64,000 nt of DNA from Campylobacter concisus ATCC 51562 (GTDB taxonomy: Bacteria; Campylobacterota; Campylobacteria; Campylobacterales; Campylobacteraceae): positions 62,001 through 126,000 of the forward strand of contig NZ_ANNI01000003.1 of NCBI RefSeq assembly GCF_000466745.1, written 5' to 3'. Within the stretch, counting starts at the first letter, position 1, and every line of letters starts with the position of its first letter. A program made the translations under genes and the position numbers. Below the pieces are notes generated by a model that saw nothing but the letters and a program-made list of their open reading frames with translations, was not told where the DNA came from and ran no database searches. Below are positions 9,225 to 18,637 of the stretch, piece by piece.

Positions 9225-10148
9225 TTATACTCTTAGTTTGTAAAATTTTACTCCAGCAACATCGGCTAGATAAACCATATCTTGTTGCAAGAGCTTGTTT
9301 AAAATTTGCTTTGAGTGCTCTGAGAAATTTTCTTCAACATTTGCGGTAGTTTGCGGACGACGCCTTAGCATTTCTAAAATTTCTTCCTCACTAAAGTTAT
9401 ACTTTTGCTCTATTTTGTGAGCTTTAGCTATATTAACCGGTACGCCACTTATCTGCTTGGCTAGCTCCTCTAGTTTTTTGGCGTCTACACCCTTTACATT
9501 GTAAGCTGGTGGGCGATCTATCGTGCCAATATCCACTCGGTGCGGAGCTATCTCATTTATCGCCACATTAAGTGCTTCAAACTCACTTTTTTTATCATTA
9601 AATCCAGCCACGACTAAAATTTCAAGCATAAGCTCGCCCTTAAATTCCTTACGAAATTTAGCCATTGCTTTTATGAGATCGCTAACTTCTACGCCGCTTT
9701 TGTTGCGGTCTATCTTTTTAAAAGTACTTTGCACCGCACTATCAAGGCTAAATTTCGCTATATCAAGCCCATGTAGTGCTTCACAAATTTTTGGATCACG
9801 CACGCCTGAGCCATTACTCAAAATGAGTGTTTTTGCGCTACCTTTTAGCTCATTTACTTTTGCTATCAGCTCTTTTAAGTATGGGTAAAGAGTTGGTTCG
9901 CCATTTGCCGTAAGTGTGATGACATCGATGTTTTGATGAGTTTTTAATGCTTCTTTTAAATCGTTTATGATCTCATCAACGCTTGGCGGATTTTCTATTG
10001 TTTCAACAGTCTTTGCGCCACTTAGCTCGCAATAAACACAGTCAAAATTACATGATTTTTGATTAGGGCTTAGATCTATACCAAGGCTCATGCCAAAACG
10101 GCGAGAATTGATCGGTCCAAAGACGATGCAAGGCTTGCTACCTTGCAC
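9225..10148 (-). CDS. Radical SAM protein of the COG0731 (Tyw1-like) group
   Basis: A 307-residue radical SAM protein. The cluster motif is CX3CX2C in [14 protein letters not shown] near residue 35, the SAM-binding glycine segment is [12 protein letters not shown] near residue 80, and the N-terminal [10 protein letters not shown] matches the COG0731 group, whose archaeal and eukaryotic members make the wyosine base. The bacterial members have no settled function. A winged-helix-like segment ([14 protein letters not shown]) occupies the C-terminus. It overlaps the end of hemE by 11 bases and abuts the pyridoxal kinase-like gene, so the three are probably one operon. Confidence 0.85.
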   Translation of the reverse strand: MQGSKPCIVFGPINSRRFGMSLGIDLSPNQKSCNFDCVYCELSGAKTVETIENPPSVDEIINDLKEALKTHQNIDVITLTANGEPTLYPYLKELIAKVNELKGSAKTLILSNGSGVRDPKICEALHGLDIAKFSLDSAVQSTFKKIDRNKSGVEVSDLIKAMAKFRKEFKGELMLEILVVAGFNDKKSEFEALNVAINEIAPHRVDIGTIDRPPAYNVKGVDAKKLEELAKQISGVPVNIAKAHKIEQKYNFSEEEILEMLRRRPQTTANVEENFSEHSKQILNKLLQQDMVYLADVAGVKFYKLRV

Positions 10149-11160
10149 TTTTTGTCTGTACCTGTTTTATAAAATATTTTGCATTCTCAACTGGCACATC
10201 AGGCAAAATTCCATGACCGAGGTTAAAAATATGTGGCGTGCCTTTCATCGTGCTTAAAATTTTATCCACGCCTTCATCTATCGCCTTTTTACTATAAAGC
10301 CTTGTTGGCTCCATGTTGCCCTGAAGGACATATCTTGGGCTAAGTTTTGCTTTTGCTAGCTCGATCGGCGTACTCCAATCAACGCCAAAAACGTCAAATT
10401 TACCTGAAATTTTATCCAAATAGCCGCTTATACCTTTTGGAAAGACGATGACTGGAATTTCTGGAAATTCAGCCTTAACGCTATCAACTATCTTGTTTAT
10501 GTAGTTAAATCCAAACTCAAAATAAGCCTGCTCTTCAAGCGCAGCCGCCCAGCTATCAAAAATTTGCACCACATTTACACCAGCTTTTATCTGCTCTTTG
10601 ACATAAAGAATGAGAGCTTGCGTCACTTTTTCTAAAATTTGATGTAAAAATTCTGGATTTTGATAGAGCATTTTTTTACAGACCGCATAAGTTTTACTGC
10701 CACCACCCTCGATCATATATGTAGCTATCGTCCAAGGTGCGCCGCAAAAGCCAATGAGCGCCTTATCTTTGGCTAAATTTTCTCTTGTAAGTTTGATCGT
10801 ATCATAGACGTATGCTAAATTTTTAGTCGATTTTTCGATACTTAGTACGTCAAGTGCAGCTTTATCACGCAAAGGCTCTGTAAAAACTGGACCCTCGCCC
10901 TTTTCAAAACGTAGATCCATACCCATTTCAAGAGGCACGACAAGGATATCGCTAAACAAAATCGCCGCATCAACGCCAAGAATTTCAACTGGCTGAAGCG
11001 TGACTTCACTAGCCTTTTTGTAGTCTTTGCAAAGCGATAAAAAATCCCCTGCTTGTGCGCGTACTCGCATATACTCTGGCAAATATCTACCGGCTTGGCG
11101 CATCATCCAAACAGGCGTATAAGGGGTAGGTTTTTTAAGACAAGCGTCTATAAAAATCAT
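10138..11160 (-). CDS. hemE: Uroporphyrinogen decarboxylase
   Basis: Decarboxylates the four acetate side chains of uroporphyrinogen III to give coproporphyrinogen III in haem synthesis. The 340-residue length is normal. The N-terminal signature [20 protein letters not shown] and the second motif [19 protein letters not shown] are intact, as is the conserved [14 protein letters not shown] near the C-terminus. hemC and hemA lie in another cluster of this window (47-51 kb). Confidence 0.97.
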   Translation of the reverse strand: MIFIDACLKKPTPYTPVWMMRQAGRYLPEYMRVRAQAGDFLSLCKDYKKASEVTLQPVEILGVDAAILFSDILVVPLEMGMDLRFEKGEGPVFTEPLRDKAALDVLSIEKSTKNLAYVYDTIKLTRENLAKDKALIGFCGAPWTIATYMIEGGGSKTYAVCKKMLYQNPEFLHQILEKVTQALILYVKEQIKAGVNVVQIFDSWAAALEEQAYFEFGFNYINKIVDSVKAEFPEIPVIVFPKGISGYLDKISGKFDVFGVDWSTPIELAKAKLSPRYVLQGNMEPTRLYSKKAIDEGVDKILSTMKGTPHIFNLGHGILPDVPVENAKYFIKQVQTKSAR

Positions 11161-11227
11161 TAAATTTCCTTTAAATTTTTAAAGGGATATTACCTAAAAA
11201 TAGCTAAAGAAAAGATGTAGGAGAAAA

Positions 11228-11249
11228 TTTAAGCGTAAAAACGCTTAAA
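11228..11249 (-). terminator. Hairpin terminator after the YqhA gene
   Basis: A 9-bp inverted repeat with an AAAA loop (TTTAAGCGT / ACGCTTAAA) lies just after the stop of the YqhA-family gene on its strand and is followed by a T-rich stretch. Confidence 0.6.
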
Positions 11250-11252
11250 ATT

Positions 11253-11759
11253 TTAGTGATCTCCCTTGTGGAGGAAATAAAGTCCAAGACAAAGCGCTAG
11301 GATAGAAGCCGCAAGATATGCCATCTCAAGCGGTGTTGTAAAGTTTGCGTGAAGCACCCTTTGGAAGAAATTTACGATTAAGACCATGACGATCACTTTG
11401 CCAAGCTTATCTTTTAGCTCATCAAGAGAGTAAACCTCTAAGACTTTGCTCTGCTTTGACTGCTTTAGCTGTGTGATCTCTGAGATGAAAAGCTCGTAAA
11501 TTCCGAAGCTAAATATATAAAGAACAAGCGCCATCAAGTATAGATCGATCGCTCCAACGATCTCGCCAACGACTTCTGAGTGGAAATTTTCAACGTGAAA
11601 ATCTGCGGCAAAAAAATATTTATAAACCTCTAAAAGTACTTTGCCGACGTCGTAACTTGCGATGATAAAAAGTACGATCGCACCTAAAAGTCCAAAAACT
11701 ACTGGAAAAAGTGTAAAGCTGTTGCTTGCAAGCAAAATTTTTTCAAATATCTTACGCAA
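11253..11759 (-). CDS. YqhA/UPF0114 family inner-membrane protein
   Basis: A 168-residue integral membrane protein with about four hydrophobic segments (near residues 16-36, 70-92, 118-130 and 142-160). The arrangement with the amphipathic loop SLDELKDKLGKVIVMVLIVNFFQ matches UPF0114 (YqhA). The function of this family is unknown. It lies 16 bases after asd and may be its co-transcribed partner; a hairpin closes it. Confidence 0.85.
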   Translation of the reverse strand: MRKIFEKILLASNSFTLFPVVFGLLGAIVLFIIASYDVGKVLLEVYKYFFAADFHVENFHSEVVGEIVGAIDLYLMALVLYIFSFGIYELFISEITQLKQSKQSKVLEVYSLDELKDKLGKVIVMVLIVNFFQRVLHANFTTPLEMAYLAASILALCLGLYFLHKGDH

Positions 11760-11775
11760 TAAAAATCCTTTTTAT

Positions 11776-12801
11776 TTACTCTTGCATCGCGATCCACTTT
11801 TGTGCGATCCTGACAGCATTTGTAGCAGCCCCTACGCGGATCTGATCGGCACTGCACCAAAGGTGAAGCACATTAGGTCTGTAATTATCAACTCTGATCC
11901 TACCAACATAAGTCTCATTTGTATCACTTGAAATGATAGGCATCGGATACTCTTTATTTGCTGGATTATCGACTACAACGACGCTTGGAGCTTTACTTAA
12001 AATTTCTCTTGCTGCATCCGCACTTACATCTTTGTCAAAGTGGATAGTGATCGCCTCTGAGTGGCTTCTAAGCACTGGCACACGCACACAGGTAGCGCTA
12101 ACTTCGATATCTTTGTGAAGAATTTTTTGCGTTTCATTGACCATTTTCATCTCTTCTTTTGTGTAGTCGTTATCCAAAAAAACATCGATGTGTGGGATCA
12201 CATTTAGTGCTAGGCGGTGCGCAAATACCTTTGGCTCACACTCATCAAGCTTAAACTCAAAGAATTTTTGCATCTGAACGACAAGCTCTTCCATGCCCTC
12301 TTTGCCAGCACCGCTTGCTGCTTGGTATGTAGAAACATCAACTCTATTGATACTAAAAGCGTCGTTTAGCGGTTTTAAAATTTGCACCATTTGGATAGTC
12401 GAGCAGTTTGGATTTGCGATGATACCGCGGTTTTTCCACATAGCAATGTCGCTTGGATTACACTCTGGCACAACAAGAGGGATGTCTTTATCCATCCTAA
12501 AATGGCTGGTGTTATCGATGACTACTGCGCCACTATCAGCTGCAAATTTGGCAAATTTCTCTGAAACTGAGCCACCAGCACTAAAAAATGCGATATCTAT
12601 CTCGTGCTCGCTAAAAACCTTTTCAGTTAGCTCTTTTACTTTGTAATATTTGCCATTAAATTCGATCTCACTACCAGCGCTTTTTGCACTAGCAAGCGGC
12701 AAAAGCTCTCCAACTGGGAAATCAACCTCTTCCATAACTCTAAAAAGCTCTTCGCCAACCGCACCAGTAGCACCAACGACCGCTACGTTAAATTTTCTCA
12801 T
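11776..12801 (-). CDS. asd: Aspartate-semialdehyde dehydrogenase
   Basis: Reduces aspartyl phosphate to the semialdehyde, the branch point to lysine/diaminopimelate, threonine and methionine. I chose the ATG at 12801, preceded by AGGAG, giving 341 residues; an in-frame start at 12855 would add 18 basic residues before the Rossmann fold and is unlikely. The N-terminal VAVVGATGAVGEEL fold, the catalytic cysteine in NPNCSTIQM, the FFSAGG segment and the catalytic His region (VPVLRSHSEAI) are visible. asd next to flgR is the arrangement I know from C. jejuni. Confidence 0.96.
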   Translation of the reverse strand: MRKFNVAVVGATGAVGEELFRVMEEVDFPVGELLPLASAKSAGSEIEFNGKYYKVKELTEKVFSEHEIDIAFFSAGGSVSEKFAKFAADSGAVVIDNTSHFRMDKDIPLVVPECNPSDIAMWKNRGIIANPNCSTIQMVQILKPLNDAFSINRVDVSTYQAASGAGKEGMEELVVQMQKFFEFKLDECEPKVFAHRLALNVIPHIDVFLDNDYTKEEMKMVNETQKILHKDIEVSATCVRVPVLRSHSEAITIHFDKDVSADAAREILSKAPSVVVVDNPANKEYPMPIISSDTNETYVGRIRVDNYRPNVLHLWCSADQIRVGAATNAVRIAQKWIAMQE

Positions 12802-12871
12802 CTGCTCTCCTTGGTTTCTTTTAATTTTCTTAATTTGCATAATTTTACTAGCCAAAAACTTAAATTTTTAC

Positions 12872-14026
12872 CTATTTTCTACTTCTTGCTTGCAAAAATA
12901 GATCTTTTGGCAAAATTTCATCGCCCTCGCTTAGTATCGCTGCACGCTGCACGACTGAGATGAGCTCTCTTATGTTGCCTGGATAGTCGTAGCCTAAAAG
13001 CTCCTCTTTGGCTGCTTTTGAGAAATTTTTAGCCTCAAAGCCATACTCTTTGCAGCATTTGTCCAAAGCATCCTGCGCGATAGGCAAAATTTCATCCTTT
13101 CGCTCGCGAAGTGGCGGGATAAAAAGCGGGATCGTGTTTAGGCGGTAGAAAAGATCCTCTCTAAACCTGCCCTCCTTCATAGCAAGCTCTAAATTTGCAT
13201 TTGTAGCGCAGATGATGCGAACGTCTATCTTTTCGCTCTTTGTAGCGCCAAGCCTTGTTATCTCGCGCTCCTGCAAAGCACGAAGCAATTTTGGCTGTAA
13301 ATTTATAGGCATCTCGCCGATCTCATCTAAAAATAGCGTTCCGCCATTTGCCAGCTCAAACTGCCCTTTTTTGGTAGTCGCTGCGTCTGTAAAAGCGCCC
13401 TTTTCAAAGCCAAAAAGCTCACTTTCTATCAAATTTTCAGGGATTGCAGCCATATTTAAAGCAACAAATGCAGCATCTTTTCTAGGCGAGTTTGCGTGGA
13501 TAAATTTAGCAAAGACCTCCTTACCAACGCCGCTTTCGCCACTAAGCATTATTGAAGCGTCAGTCCTTGCGGCTTTTAGCGCGATATTTAGCGTAGCTTC
13601 AAGCGCTTTTGAAGTGGATAAAAAGCCGTTATTTTCGCTTTTTGTTTCTATTTTTTTTATGGTTTTTGGAGTTTTTTGCTTAAGAAGCTCGACCCTTTTT
13701 ATCGCTTCATATAGCGTCGAGACGTCAAACGGCTTGGTTAAAAAGTCCTTTACGCCAAGCCTAACGCTTTCGATCGCCTTATTAAGTGTCGCGTTTCCTG
13801 TCATTATGATGACGTCAAATTTGCCATTTAGCTCTTTAATAAACTCGAGTCCGTCCATCTTTGGCATGTTTATATCGGTGATGATTAGATCAGTATCGTC
13901 GCTTAGTTTTTTTAGAGCCTCAACTGCGCTCTTGTAGCTCTTGATGTTTAGCTCTTCATACTCGCCAAGTGCGATCTCAAGCGACTTTCGCATATTGATG
14001 TCATCTTCTACTATGACGATATTCAT
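12872..14026 (-). CDS. flgR: Flagellar sigma-54 response regulator FlgR
   Basis: NtrC-type activator of sigma-54 flagellar promoters, normally phosphorylated by the FlgS kinase. The 384-residue protein has a receiver domain (acidic pocket EDD at 8-9, phospho-acceptor Asp51, Lys98 region) and an AAA+ domain with Walker A GESGVGKE (163-170) and the sigma-54 contact loop. That loop reads GAFTDA (210-215) rather than GAFTGA. The protein ends shortly after the AAA+ domain, without a Fis-type helix-turn-helix, as in Helicobacter pylori FlgR. Neighbours flgQ, flgP and gyrA are in the same order as in C. jejuni. It is about 12 bases from flgQ. Confidence 0.94.
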   Translation of the reverse strand: MNIVIVEDDINMRKSLEIALGEYEELNIKSYKSAVEALKKLSDDTDLIITDINMPKMDGLEFIKELNGKFDVIIMTGNATLNKAIESVRLGVKDFLTKPFDVSTLYEAIKRVELLKQKTPKTIKKIETKSENNGFLSTSKALEATLNIALKAARTDASIMLSGESGVGKEVFAKFIHANSPRKDAAFVALNMAAIPENLIESELFGFEKGAFTDAATTKKGQFELANGGTLFLDEIGEMPINLQPKLLRALQEREITRLGATKSEKIDVRIICATNANLELAMKEGRFREDLFYRLNTIPLFIPPLRERKDEILPIAQDALDKCCKEYGFEAKNFSKAAKEELLGYDYPGNIRELISVVQRAAILSEGDEILPKDLFLQARSRK

Positions 14027-14037
14027 TTGATCTCTTT

Positions 14038-14430
14038 TTATTGAAGTGTGCCGATGATAGCGGATTTTGGCTTAAATTCCACCATAAATCTAACTGGCAA
14101 AATTTTCAAATTTGAAGCGTTTGTGACCTGTGCATTTTTGACATTAAGCTCATTTTTTATCATCACTTTTTTTAAGGCAAAGCAGTCAAAAATTTCATCT
14201 TTGTGTAAATTTAAAAAGCCAAGAGTTGTGGTGTTTTCATCTTTAAAAGCGTCTATTTGACAAAGAAATTTTGGTTTTGGATTTGGTGTTAGAGTCATCG
14301 CCATTGAAAATGAAATTTCTTCAAAGGCAACTATTTGGTTTTTTGTATCGACCTTCGCCCAGAAGATAAATTCTTCCAAGCAAAAGGCAAAATTTAAAAG
14401 TATCGTTAGTAAGAAAAGACTTCTCGCCAC
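14038..14430 (-). CDS. flgQ: Flagellar motility protein FlgQ (by position)
   Basis: A 130-residue protein starting with GTG, with an N-terminal hydrophobic signal (LFLLTILLNFAFC) and a beta-rich remainder with two cysteines (FLCQID, FDCFALK). The start overlaps the end of flgP by 25 bases. Its place between flgP and flgR, and its secreted nature, match C. jejuni FlgQ, which is required with FlgP for motility and the basal disk. The identification rests on gene order and size rather than on a motif, so it is less certain than its neighbours. Confidence 0.75.
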   Translation of the reverse strand: MARSLFLLTILLNFAFCLEEFIFWAKVDTKNQIVAFEEISFSMAMTLTPNPKPKFLCQIDAFKDENTTTLGFLNLHKDEIFDCFALKKVMIKNELNVKNAQVTNASNLKILPVRFMVEFKPKSAIIGTLQ

Positions 14431-14906
14431 TTATCTTCGTCTATCTTAAGCTCCATATTTACCTTATAAAGCCCATCTTTGAAATTTTCATTCACGATCC
14501 TTGCGTTTTTGACAAGGCCTTGAACCTTTGAAGTGATAGATGAATCATTTAGCATCGCATCTCTTACGGTGTCTTCAGCGTTGATCTTTACGCCGTAAAG
14601 CTTGCCTGCAAGCTGCGAATAAGCATCAGCCATCGCCGCTCTTTTTGCAAGAGTGACTGACTGAGCGTACGAGAGCGAATTTAGTGGAGCTATGCCCTCG
14701 CCTGTGGCTCTAAAAGTGGTCTCTTTTGGAGCGCTATCATATATCATCTTCTCTTTTTTCATCACCTCTCTAAGATCGTCTTTATCGACCTTTTGGATGA
14801 CTACATTGCGGTTTGATGTGCTAGTTGGCTCGCCCATAAAGCCGTTAAATGAGCAACCGCTAAAAACAGCAATCATCAAAGTAAAAGATAAAATTTTAAC
14901 CTTCAT
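14406..14906 (-). CDS. flgP: Basal-disk lipoprotein FlgP (LPP20 family)
   Basis: A 166-residue outer-membrane-directed lipoprotein with lipobox FSGC (Cys near residue 18) and an LPP20-type domain (SLSYAQSVTLAKRAAMADAYSQLAGKLYGV). In C. jejuni FlgP builds the concentric disk of the flagellar motor below the outer membrane. I chose the ATG at 14906, six bases after AAGG; a TTG at 14912 would add two residues. A GG-N10-GC sigma-54 promoter lies directly upstream. It overlaps flgQ. Confidence 0.92.
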   Translation of the reverse strand: MKVKILSFTLMIAVFSGCSFNGFMGEPTSTSNRNVVIQKVDKDDLREVMKKEKMIYDSAPKETTFRATGEGIAPLNSLSYAQSVTLAKRAAMADAYSQLAGKLYGVKINAEDTVRDAMLNDSSITSKVQGLVKNARIVNENFKDGLYKVNMELKIDEDKWREVFSY

Positions 14907-14943
14907 AAACAACCTTTTTTATGCTTTTATTTAAAATTTAATA

Positions 14944-14957
14944 GCAAAATTTATTCC
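14944..14957 (-). promoter_or_regulatory. Sigma-54 promoter of flgP
   Basis: The minus strand reads GGAATAAATTTTGCTA, an exact GG-N10-GC with GGAA and TTGC elements, about 37 bases before the flgP ATG. It overlaps the gyrA stop codon. The expected transcript start is near 14932, giving a leader of about 25 bases. FlgR in the same cluster is the likely activator. Confidence 0.75.
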
Positions 14958-17572
14958 AAAAGCCCCATATCTTCGCTTGGTGCTTCTTCCTCATCCTCGC
15001 CATCATCTGCCTTAGGGCATCTTGCGATACTTACGACATCATCGCCATCGACATTTACTACGATCACGCCGCTTGTGTTACGTCCTGCTTTGCGGATGCT
15101 TTGCATATCAACTCTTATCATCTTACCGCTTGATGTTAGAGCCATAAGATCTTGCTCTTCATCAACCATCACAACGCCTACCAGATCGCCTGTTCTGCTT
15201 GTTAGTTTCATACAGATGACGCCTTTGCCGCCGCGGTTTGTCAAGCGGTACTCATCAGCGGTTGTGCGCTTGCCGATACCTTTTTGAGATATGCTTAAAA
15301 TTTCTTGATCATTGCTTTCGATGACTGCTGCACCTACGACCTCATCGCCTGGCTCTTTAAATTTAATGCCTGTTACGCCGCGAGCAGTTCTTCCCATTTG
15401 GCGAACCTTACTGATCTTAAATTTAAGACACATACCCTTTTTAGTAACGACAAATAGCATTGTCTCATCGCCTGAGTTTGCGTCCTCTTCAGCATTTGTA
15501 CTATCTTCGTCGATCTCATTTTGAAGCTCTTCTACTTCAAGCACCTCAGTCTCAACACTTAGCTCATTTTCAGGGTCAGTGACTGGCATATCATCGTATG
15601 TTTGAGCGATGAGCGCAGTTACTAGCTCGTCGTTTTCATCAAGGCTTATAGCCCTTACGCCAACTGAGCGGATGTTTTTAAACTCACTTAAATTTGTGCG
15701 TTTTACGATGCCGTTTTTAGTAAAGAATGCTAGCGATTTACTCTCGTCAAAGTCAGTCGTTGGGATGATCGCTTTGATCTTCTCATCAGGCTGCAACTGG
15801 ATCAAATTTACAACCGCTTTGCCCTTTGCCGTGCGGCTTCCCTCTGGGATCTTATAGACTTTTAGCCAGTAGAGCTGTCCGCGGTCAGTCACAAACATAA
15901 GCGTATCGTGGGTATTTGAAGTAAAGAAGCTCTCTATAAAGTCATCATCGTATGTCGTAACCGCTACTTTGCCCTTACCGCCACGCTTTTGCTTCTCGTA
16001 CTGCTTGCTTGGAACACGCTTGATGTAGCCGCGGTGAGTTATGGTTACGACCATATTTTCATTTGGTATAAGATCTTCAATGTCGATATCATCGTAGTCA
16101 TCAACGATCTCAGTCACTCTTGGTACTTTAAATTTATTTTTGATCTCAAGAAGCTCTTCTTTGATCAAATTTTCAAGCAATGTCTCGCTCTTTAAAATTT
16201 CATCAAGTCTTGCGATCTCAGCCATAAGCTCGGCTAGCTCTGCCTCTAGTTTTTCTCTCTCTAGACCTGTAAGCTTGCTTAGGCGCATATCAAGGATAGC
16301 GTTTGCTTGAAGCTCTGAGAGGTTAAATTTACTCATCAAACCTTCTCTAGCAACCGCTGTATCAGCACTATTTCTAATAAGCTCTATCACCTCGTCGATG
16401 TTATCAAGTGCGATCTTTAGACCCTCTAAAATGTGGGCTCTTGCGCGCGCTTTTTCAAGCTCAAATATCGTTCTTCTAATGATGACTGTTTTTCTATGAT
16501 TTAAAAATAGCTTAAGCAGCTCAATAAGGTTAAATACCTTTGGCTCTTTGTTATTAATAGCAAGCATAATAACGCCAAAAGTGCTCTCCATCGTGGTTGA
16601 TTTAAAGAGATTATTTAGCACGATATCGCTCATAGCGTCACGTTTTAGCTCGATGACGACGCGGATGCCGTCTTTGTCAGACTCATCTCTAACCTCGCTG
16701 ATGCCATCTATCTGCTTATCTTTTACAAGCTCGGCGATCTGCTCGATAAGTCTAGCTTTGTTTGTTTGATAAGGTAGCTCATCAATTACTATGACGTCTT
16801 TGTTTGGTTTTTTTTCTATGTGAGTTTTGGCTCTTAGTTTGACCCTGCCACGACCTGTACGGTAGGCCTCTATGATGCCTTTTTTACCAAAGATGATACC
16901 GCCAGTTGGGAAGTCTGGACCTTTTATAAATTCCATCACCTCTTCAAGCGTCGCCTCTTTGTTTTCAAGAAGTAGCAAAAGACCGTCTATAAGCTCATCA
17001 AGACTGTGTGGTGGGATATTTGTCGCCATACCAACAGCGATACCGCTTGAGCCGTTTAATAATAAATTTGGCACACGGCTTGGAAGTACGTCTGGCTCGA
17101 CCTCTCTATCGTCGTAGTTTGGCACAAAATCAACCGTGTCTTTGTCGATATCTTTTAAAAGCTCTTCAGTAAGCATAGTCATTCTAGCTTCGGTATAACG
17201 CATCGCAGCTGCGCTGTCGCCGTCTATCGAGCCAAAGTTTCCTTGTCCGTCAACGACTGGATAACGCATAGAAAATTTCTGAGCCATACGAACAAGTGCG
17301 TCATAAACCGCTGTGTCGCCGTGCGGGTGATACTTACCGATGACTTCACCGACGATACGAGCTGACTTCATATAGGCACTTCTGCTACCAACGCCAAGAT
17401 TGTCCATAGCGTATAAAATTCTTCTATGAACTGGCTTTAATCCGTCTCTAGCGTCAGGCAAAGCACGTCCGACAATGACGCTCATGGAGTAGTCAAGATA
17501 GCTAGTTTTTATAGACTCTTCGATATCAACTGAAGCGATATCTTGGGTTAATTCAAGTAGATTGTCTTTCAT
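14951..17572 (-). CDS. gyrA: DNA gyrase subunit A
   Basis: The breakage-reunion subunit of gyrase, which introduces negative supercoils. The 873-residue protein has the winged-helix region, the catalytic tyrosine ([11 protein letters not shown], Tyr126), and the GyrA box QKRGGKG opening the C-terminal pinwheel. The quinolone-determining region reads [15 protein letters not shown], with Thr87 and Asp91 at the positions equivalent to Thr86 and Asp90 of C. jejuni, that is, the wild-type form. An acidic insert of about 40 residues interrupts the C-terminal domain near residues 670-710, and the tail is also strongly acidic. A TAAAAT box at 17599-17604 may be its promoter. Confidence 0.98.
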   Translation of the reverse strand: MKDNLLELTQDIASVDIEESIKTSYLDYSMSVIVGRALPDARDGLKPVHRRILYAMDNLGVGSRSAYMKSARIVGEVIGKYHPHGDTAVYDALVRMAQKFSMRYPVVDGQGNFGSIDGDSAAAMRYTEARMTMLTEELLKDIDKDTVDFVPNYDDREVEPDVLPSRVPNLLLNGSSGIAVGMATNIPPHSLDELIDGLLLLLENKEATLEEVMEFIKGPDFPTGGIIFGKKGIIEAYRTGRGRVKLRAKTHIEKKPNKDVIVIDELPYQTNKARLIEQIAELVKDKQIDGISEVRDESDKDGIRVVIELKRDAMSDIVLNNLFKSTTMESTFGVIMLAINNKEPKVFNLIELLKLFLNHRKTVIIRRTIFELEKARARAHILEGLKIALDNIDEVIELIRNSADTAVAREGLMSKFNLSELQANAILDMRLSKLTGLEREKLEAELAELMAEIARLDEILKSETLLENLIKEELLEIKNKFKVPRVTEIVDDYDDIDIEDLIPNENMVVTITHRGYIKRVPSKQYEKQKRGGKGKVAVTTYDDDFIESFFTSNTHDTLMFVTDRGQLYWLKVYKIPEGSRTAKGKAVVNLIQLQPDEKIKAIIPTTDFDESKSLAFFTKNGIVKRTNLSEFKNIRSVGVRAISLDENDELVTALIAQTYDDMPVTDPENELSVETEVLEVEELQNEIDEDSTNAEEDANSGDETMLFVVTKKGMCLKFKISKVRQMGRTARGVTGIKFKEPGDEVVGAAVIESNDQEILSISQKGIGKRTTADEYRLTNRGGKGVICMKLTSRTGDLVGVVMVDEEQDLMALTSSGKMIRVDMQSIRKAGRNTSGVIVVNVDGDDVVSIARCPKADDGEDEEEAPSEDMGLLE

Positions 17573-17670
17573 TTTTTTCCTTAAATTTAGCTTGGCTGAT
17601 TTTAGCTTAAAATTAATAAAAACTTGCTAAATAGCAAATCAGCGACTTTGGCAATAGTGCGATGAAAATT

Positions 17671-18066
17671 TTAGTCTAAAATTCTTGCTATCTGCTCTTT
17701 TTTAAGAATAAAATCATAGCTAAATGCATCTACAACGACTCCAGCGTAACTGCTCTCTTTTAGCATCGCAAGATACTCTTTTAGCCCTATCTCAATGCTC
17801 TCTTGCTCGCTATCGTTTCGCCAAAGTTTCATCGCCTCTTTGCTAGTAAATGCTGGAAAATAGCTAAGCTTTTCGCCCTCATCTTCAAGCAGGATAAATT
17901 TGATATTTGAGCCCTCCTCCTCATAAATGACGCCACCATCAGGCTTTGCGAGTGCTTGGTTTAAAAGTACCGGAGCGAAAAAAGTAGCTTTTTTTAGAGC
18001 CGATATCAAATTTATCTCATTTTGCTGGCTGGGATCTTTTAAAAATTTATCCATCGCTTCTTGCAT
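17671..18066 (-). CDS. SseB-family protein
   Basis: A 131-residue soluble protein. The central region (KATFFAPVLLNQALAKPDGG, then IKFILLEDEGEKLSYFPAFTSKEAMKLW, then GVVVDAF) matches the N-terminal domain of the SseB family, named after E. coli SseB (enhanced serine sensitivity); the molecular role is unclear. It begins one base after the gmhA stop and is the last gene of the heptose operon. Confidence 0.75.
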   Translation of the reverse strand: MQEAMDKFLKDPSQQNEINLISALKKATFFAPVLLNQALAKPDGGVIYEEEGSNIKFILLEDEGEKLSYFPAFTSKEAMKLWRNDSEQESIEIGLKEYLAMLKESSYAGVVVDAFSYDFILKKEQIARILD

Positions 18067-18067
18067 T

Positions 18068-18637
18068 TTAGCCCCTAAAAGCCTCGTCTACGGCCTGGCA
18101 AATTGTGTGTATGAAAAATATGTGTGACTCTTGTATCCTTGCTGTATCGCTTGAGCTAACGACTAAATTTAGATCGCAGCCCTCATTCATAGCGCCACCT
18201 CCTTTGCCACTAAGTCCAAGTACTGATGCGCCCATTTTCTTGGCACTTTTTATAGCTTCAAGGACATTTTTGCTGTTGCCACTTGTTGAGATCGCCACGA
18301 GTAAGTCGCCAGACTGGGCTAAGGCCTCAAACTGACGTGAGAAAACATAGTCAAAGCCGTAGTCATTGCCAATGGCCGTAAGTGCCGAAGTATCAGTGGT
18401 TAGCGCGATGCCAGGTAGTGGCTGGCGCTCACTTTTATATCTGCCAGTTAGCTCGGCTGCAAAGTGCTGAGCATCCGCCGCAGAGCCGCCGTTACCACAT
18501 ATCAGCACCTTTTTACCATTTTTTAGCGTATCAGCCACCATCTGGCAAGCGCGCTCTAGGCTATCCAGCAAATTTACATGCTCATTAAAGGTCTTTTGGT
18601 GAGCCTCAAGCTCATTTTTTATCATTGTTTTTAGCAT
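18068..18637 (-). CDS. gmhA: Phosphoheptose isomerase
   Basis: Converts sedoheptulose 7-phosphate to D-glycero-D-manno-heptose 7-phosphate, the first step to the ADP-heptose of lipooligosaccharide inner core. The 189-residue SIS-domain protein shows [23 protein letters not shown], the [13 protein letters not shown] phosphosugar loop, and the late histidine in [14 protein letters not shown]. Its ATG follows AAGGA at six bases and overlaps the end of hldE by 26 bases. Confidence 0.96.
   Translation of the reverse strand: MLKTMIKNELEAHQKTFNEHVNLLDSLERACQMVADTLKNGKKVLICGNGGSAADAQHFAAELTGRYKSERQPLPGIALTTDTSALTAIGNDYGFDYVFSRQFEALAQSGDLLVAISTSGNSKNVLEAIKSAKKMGASVLGLSGKGGGAMNEGCDLNLVVSSSDTARIQESHIFFIHTICQAVDEAFRG

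Noticed and set aside
12802..12855. N-terminal extension of asd
   Set aside because: It would add 18 basic residues before the Rossmann fold, while AGGAG stands directly before the ATG at 12801.
13212..13937. 241-codon plus-strand frame opposite flgR
   Set aside because: It is the antisense shadow of a clear flgR coding sequence; its Ser/Phe-rich product and lack of a ribosome binding site are typical of such shadows.
17270..17350. Quinolone-resistance mutation in gyrA
   Set aside because: The region reads [10 protein letters not shown] with Thr and Asp at the key positions, the wild-type form for Campylobacter.
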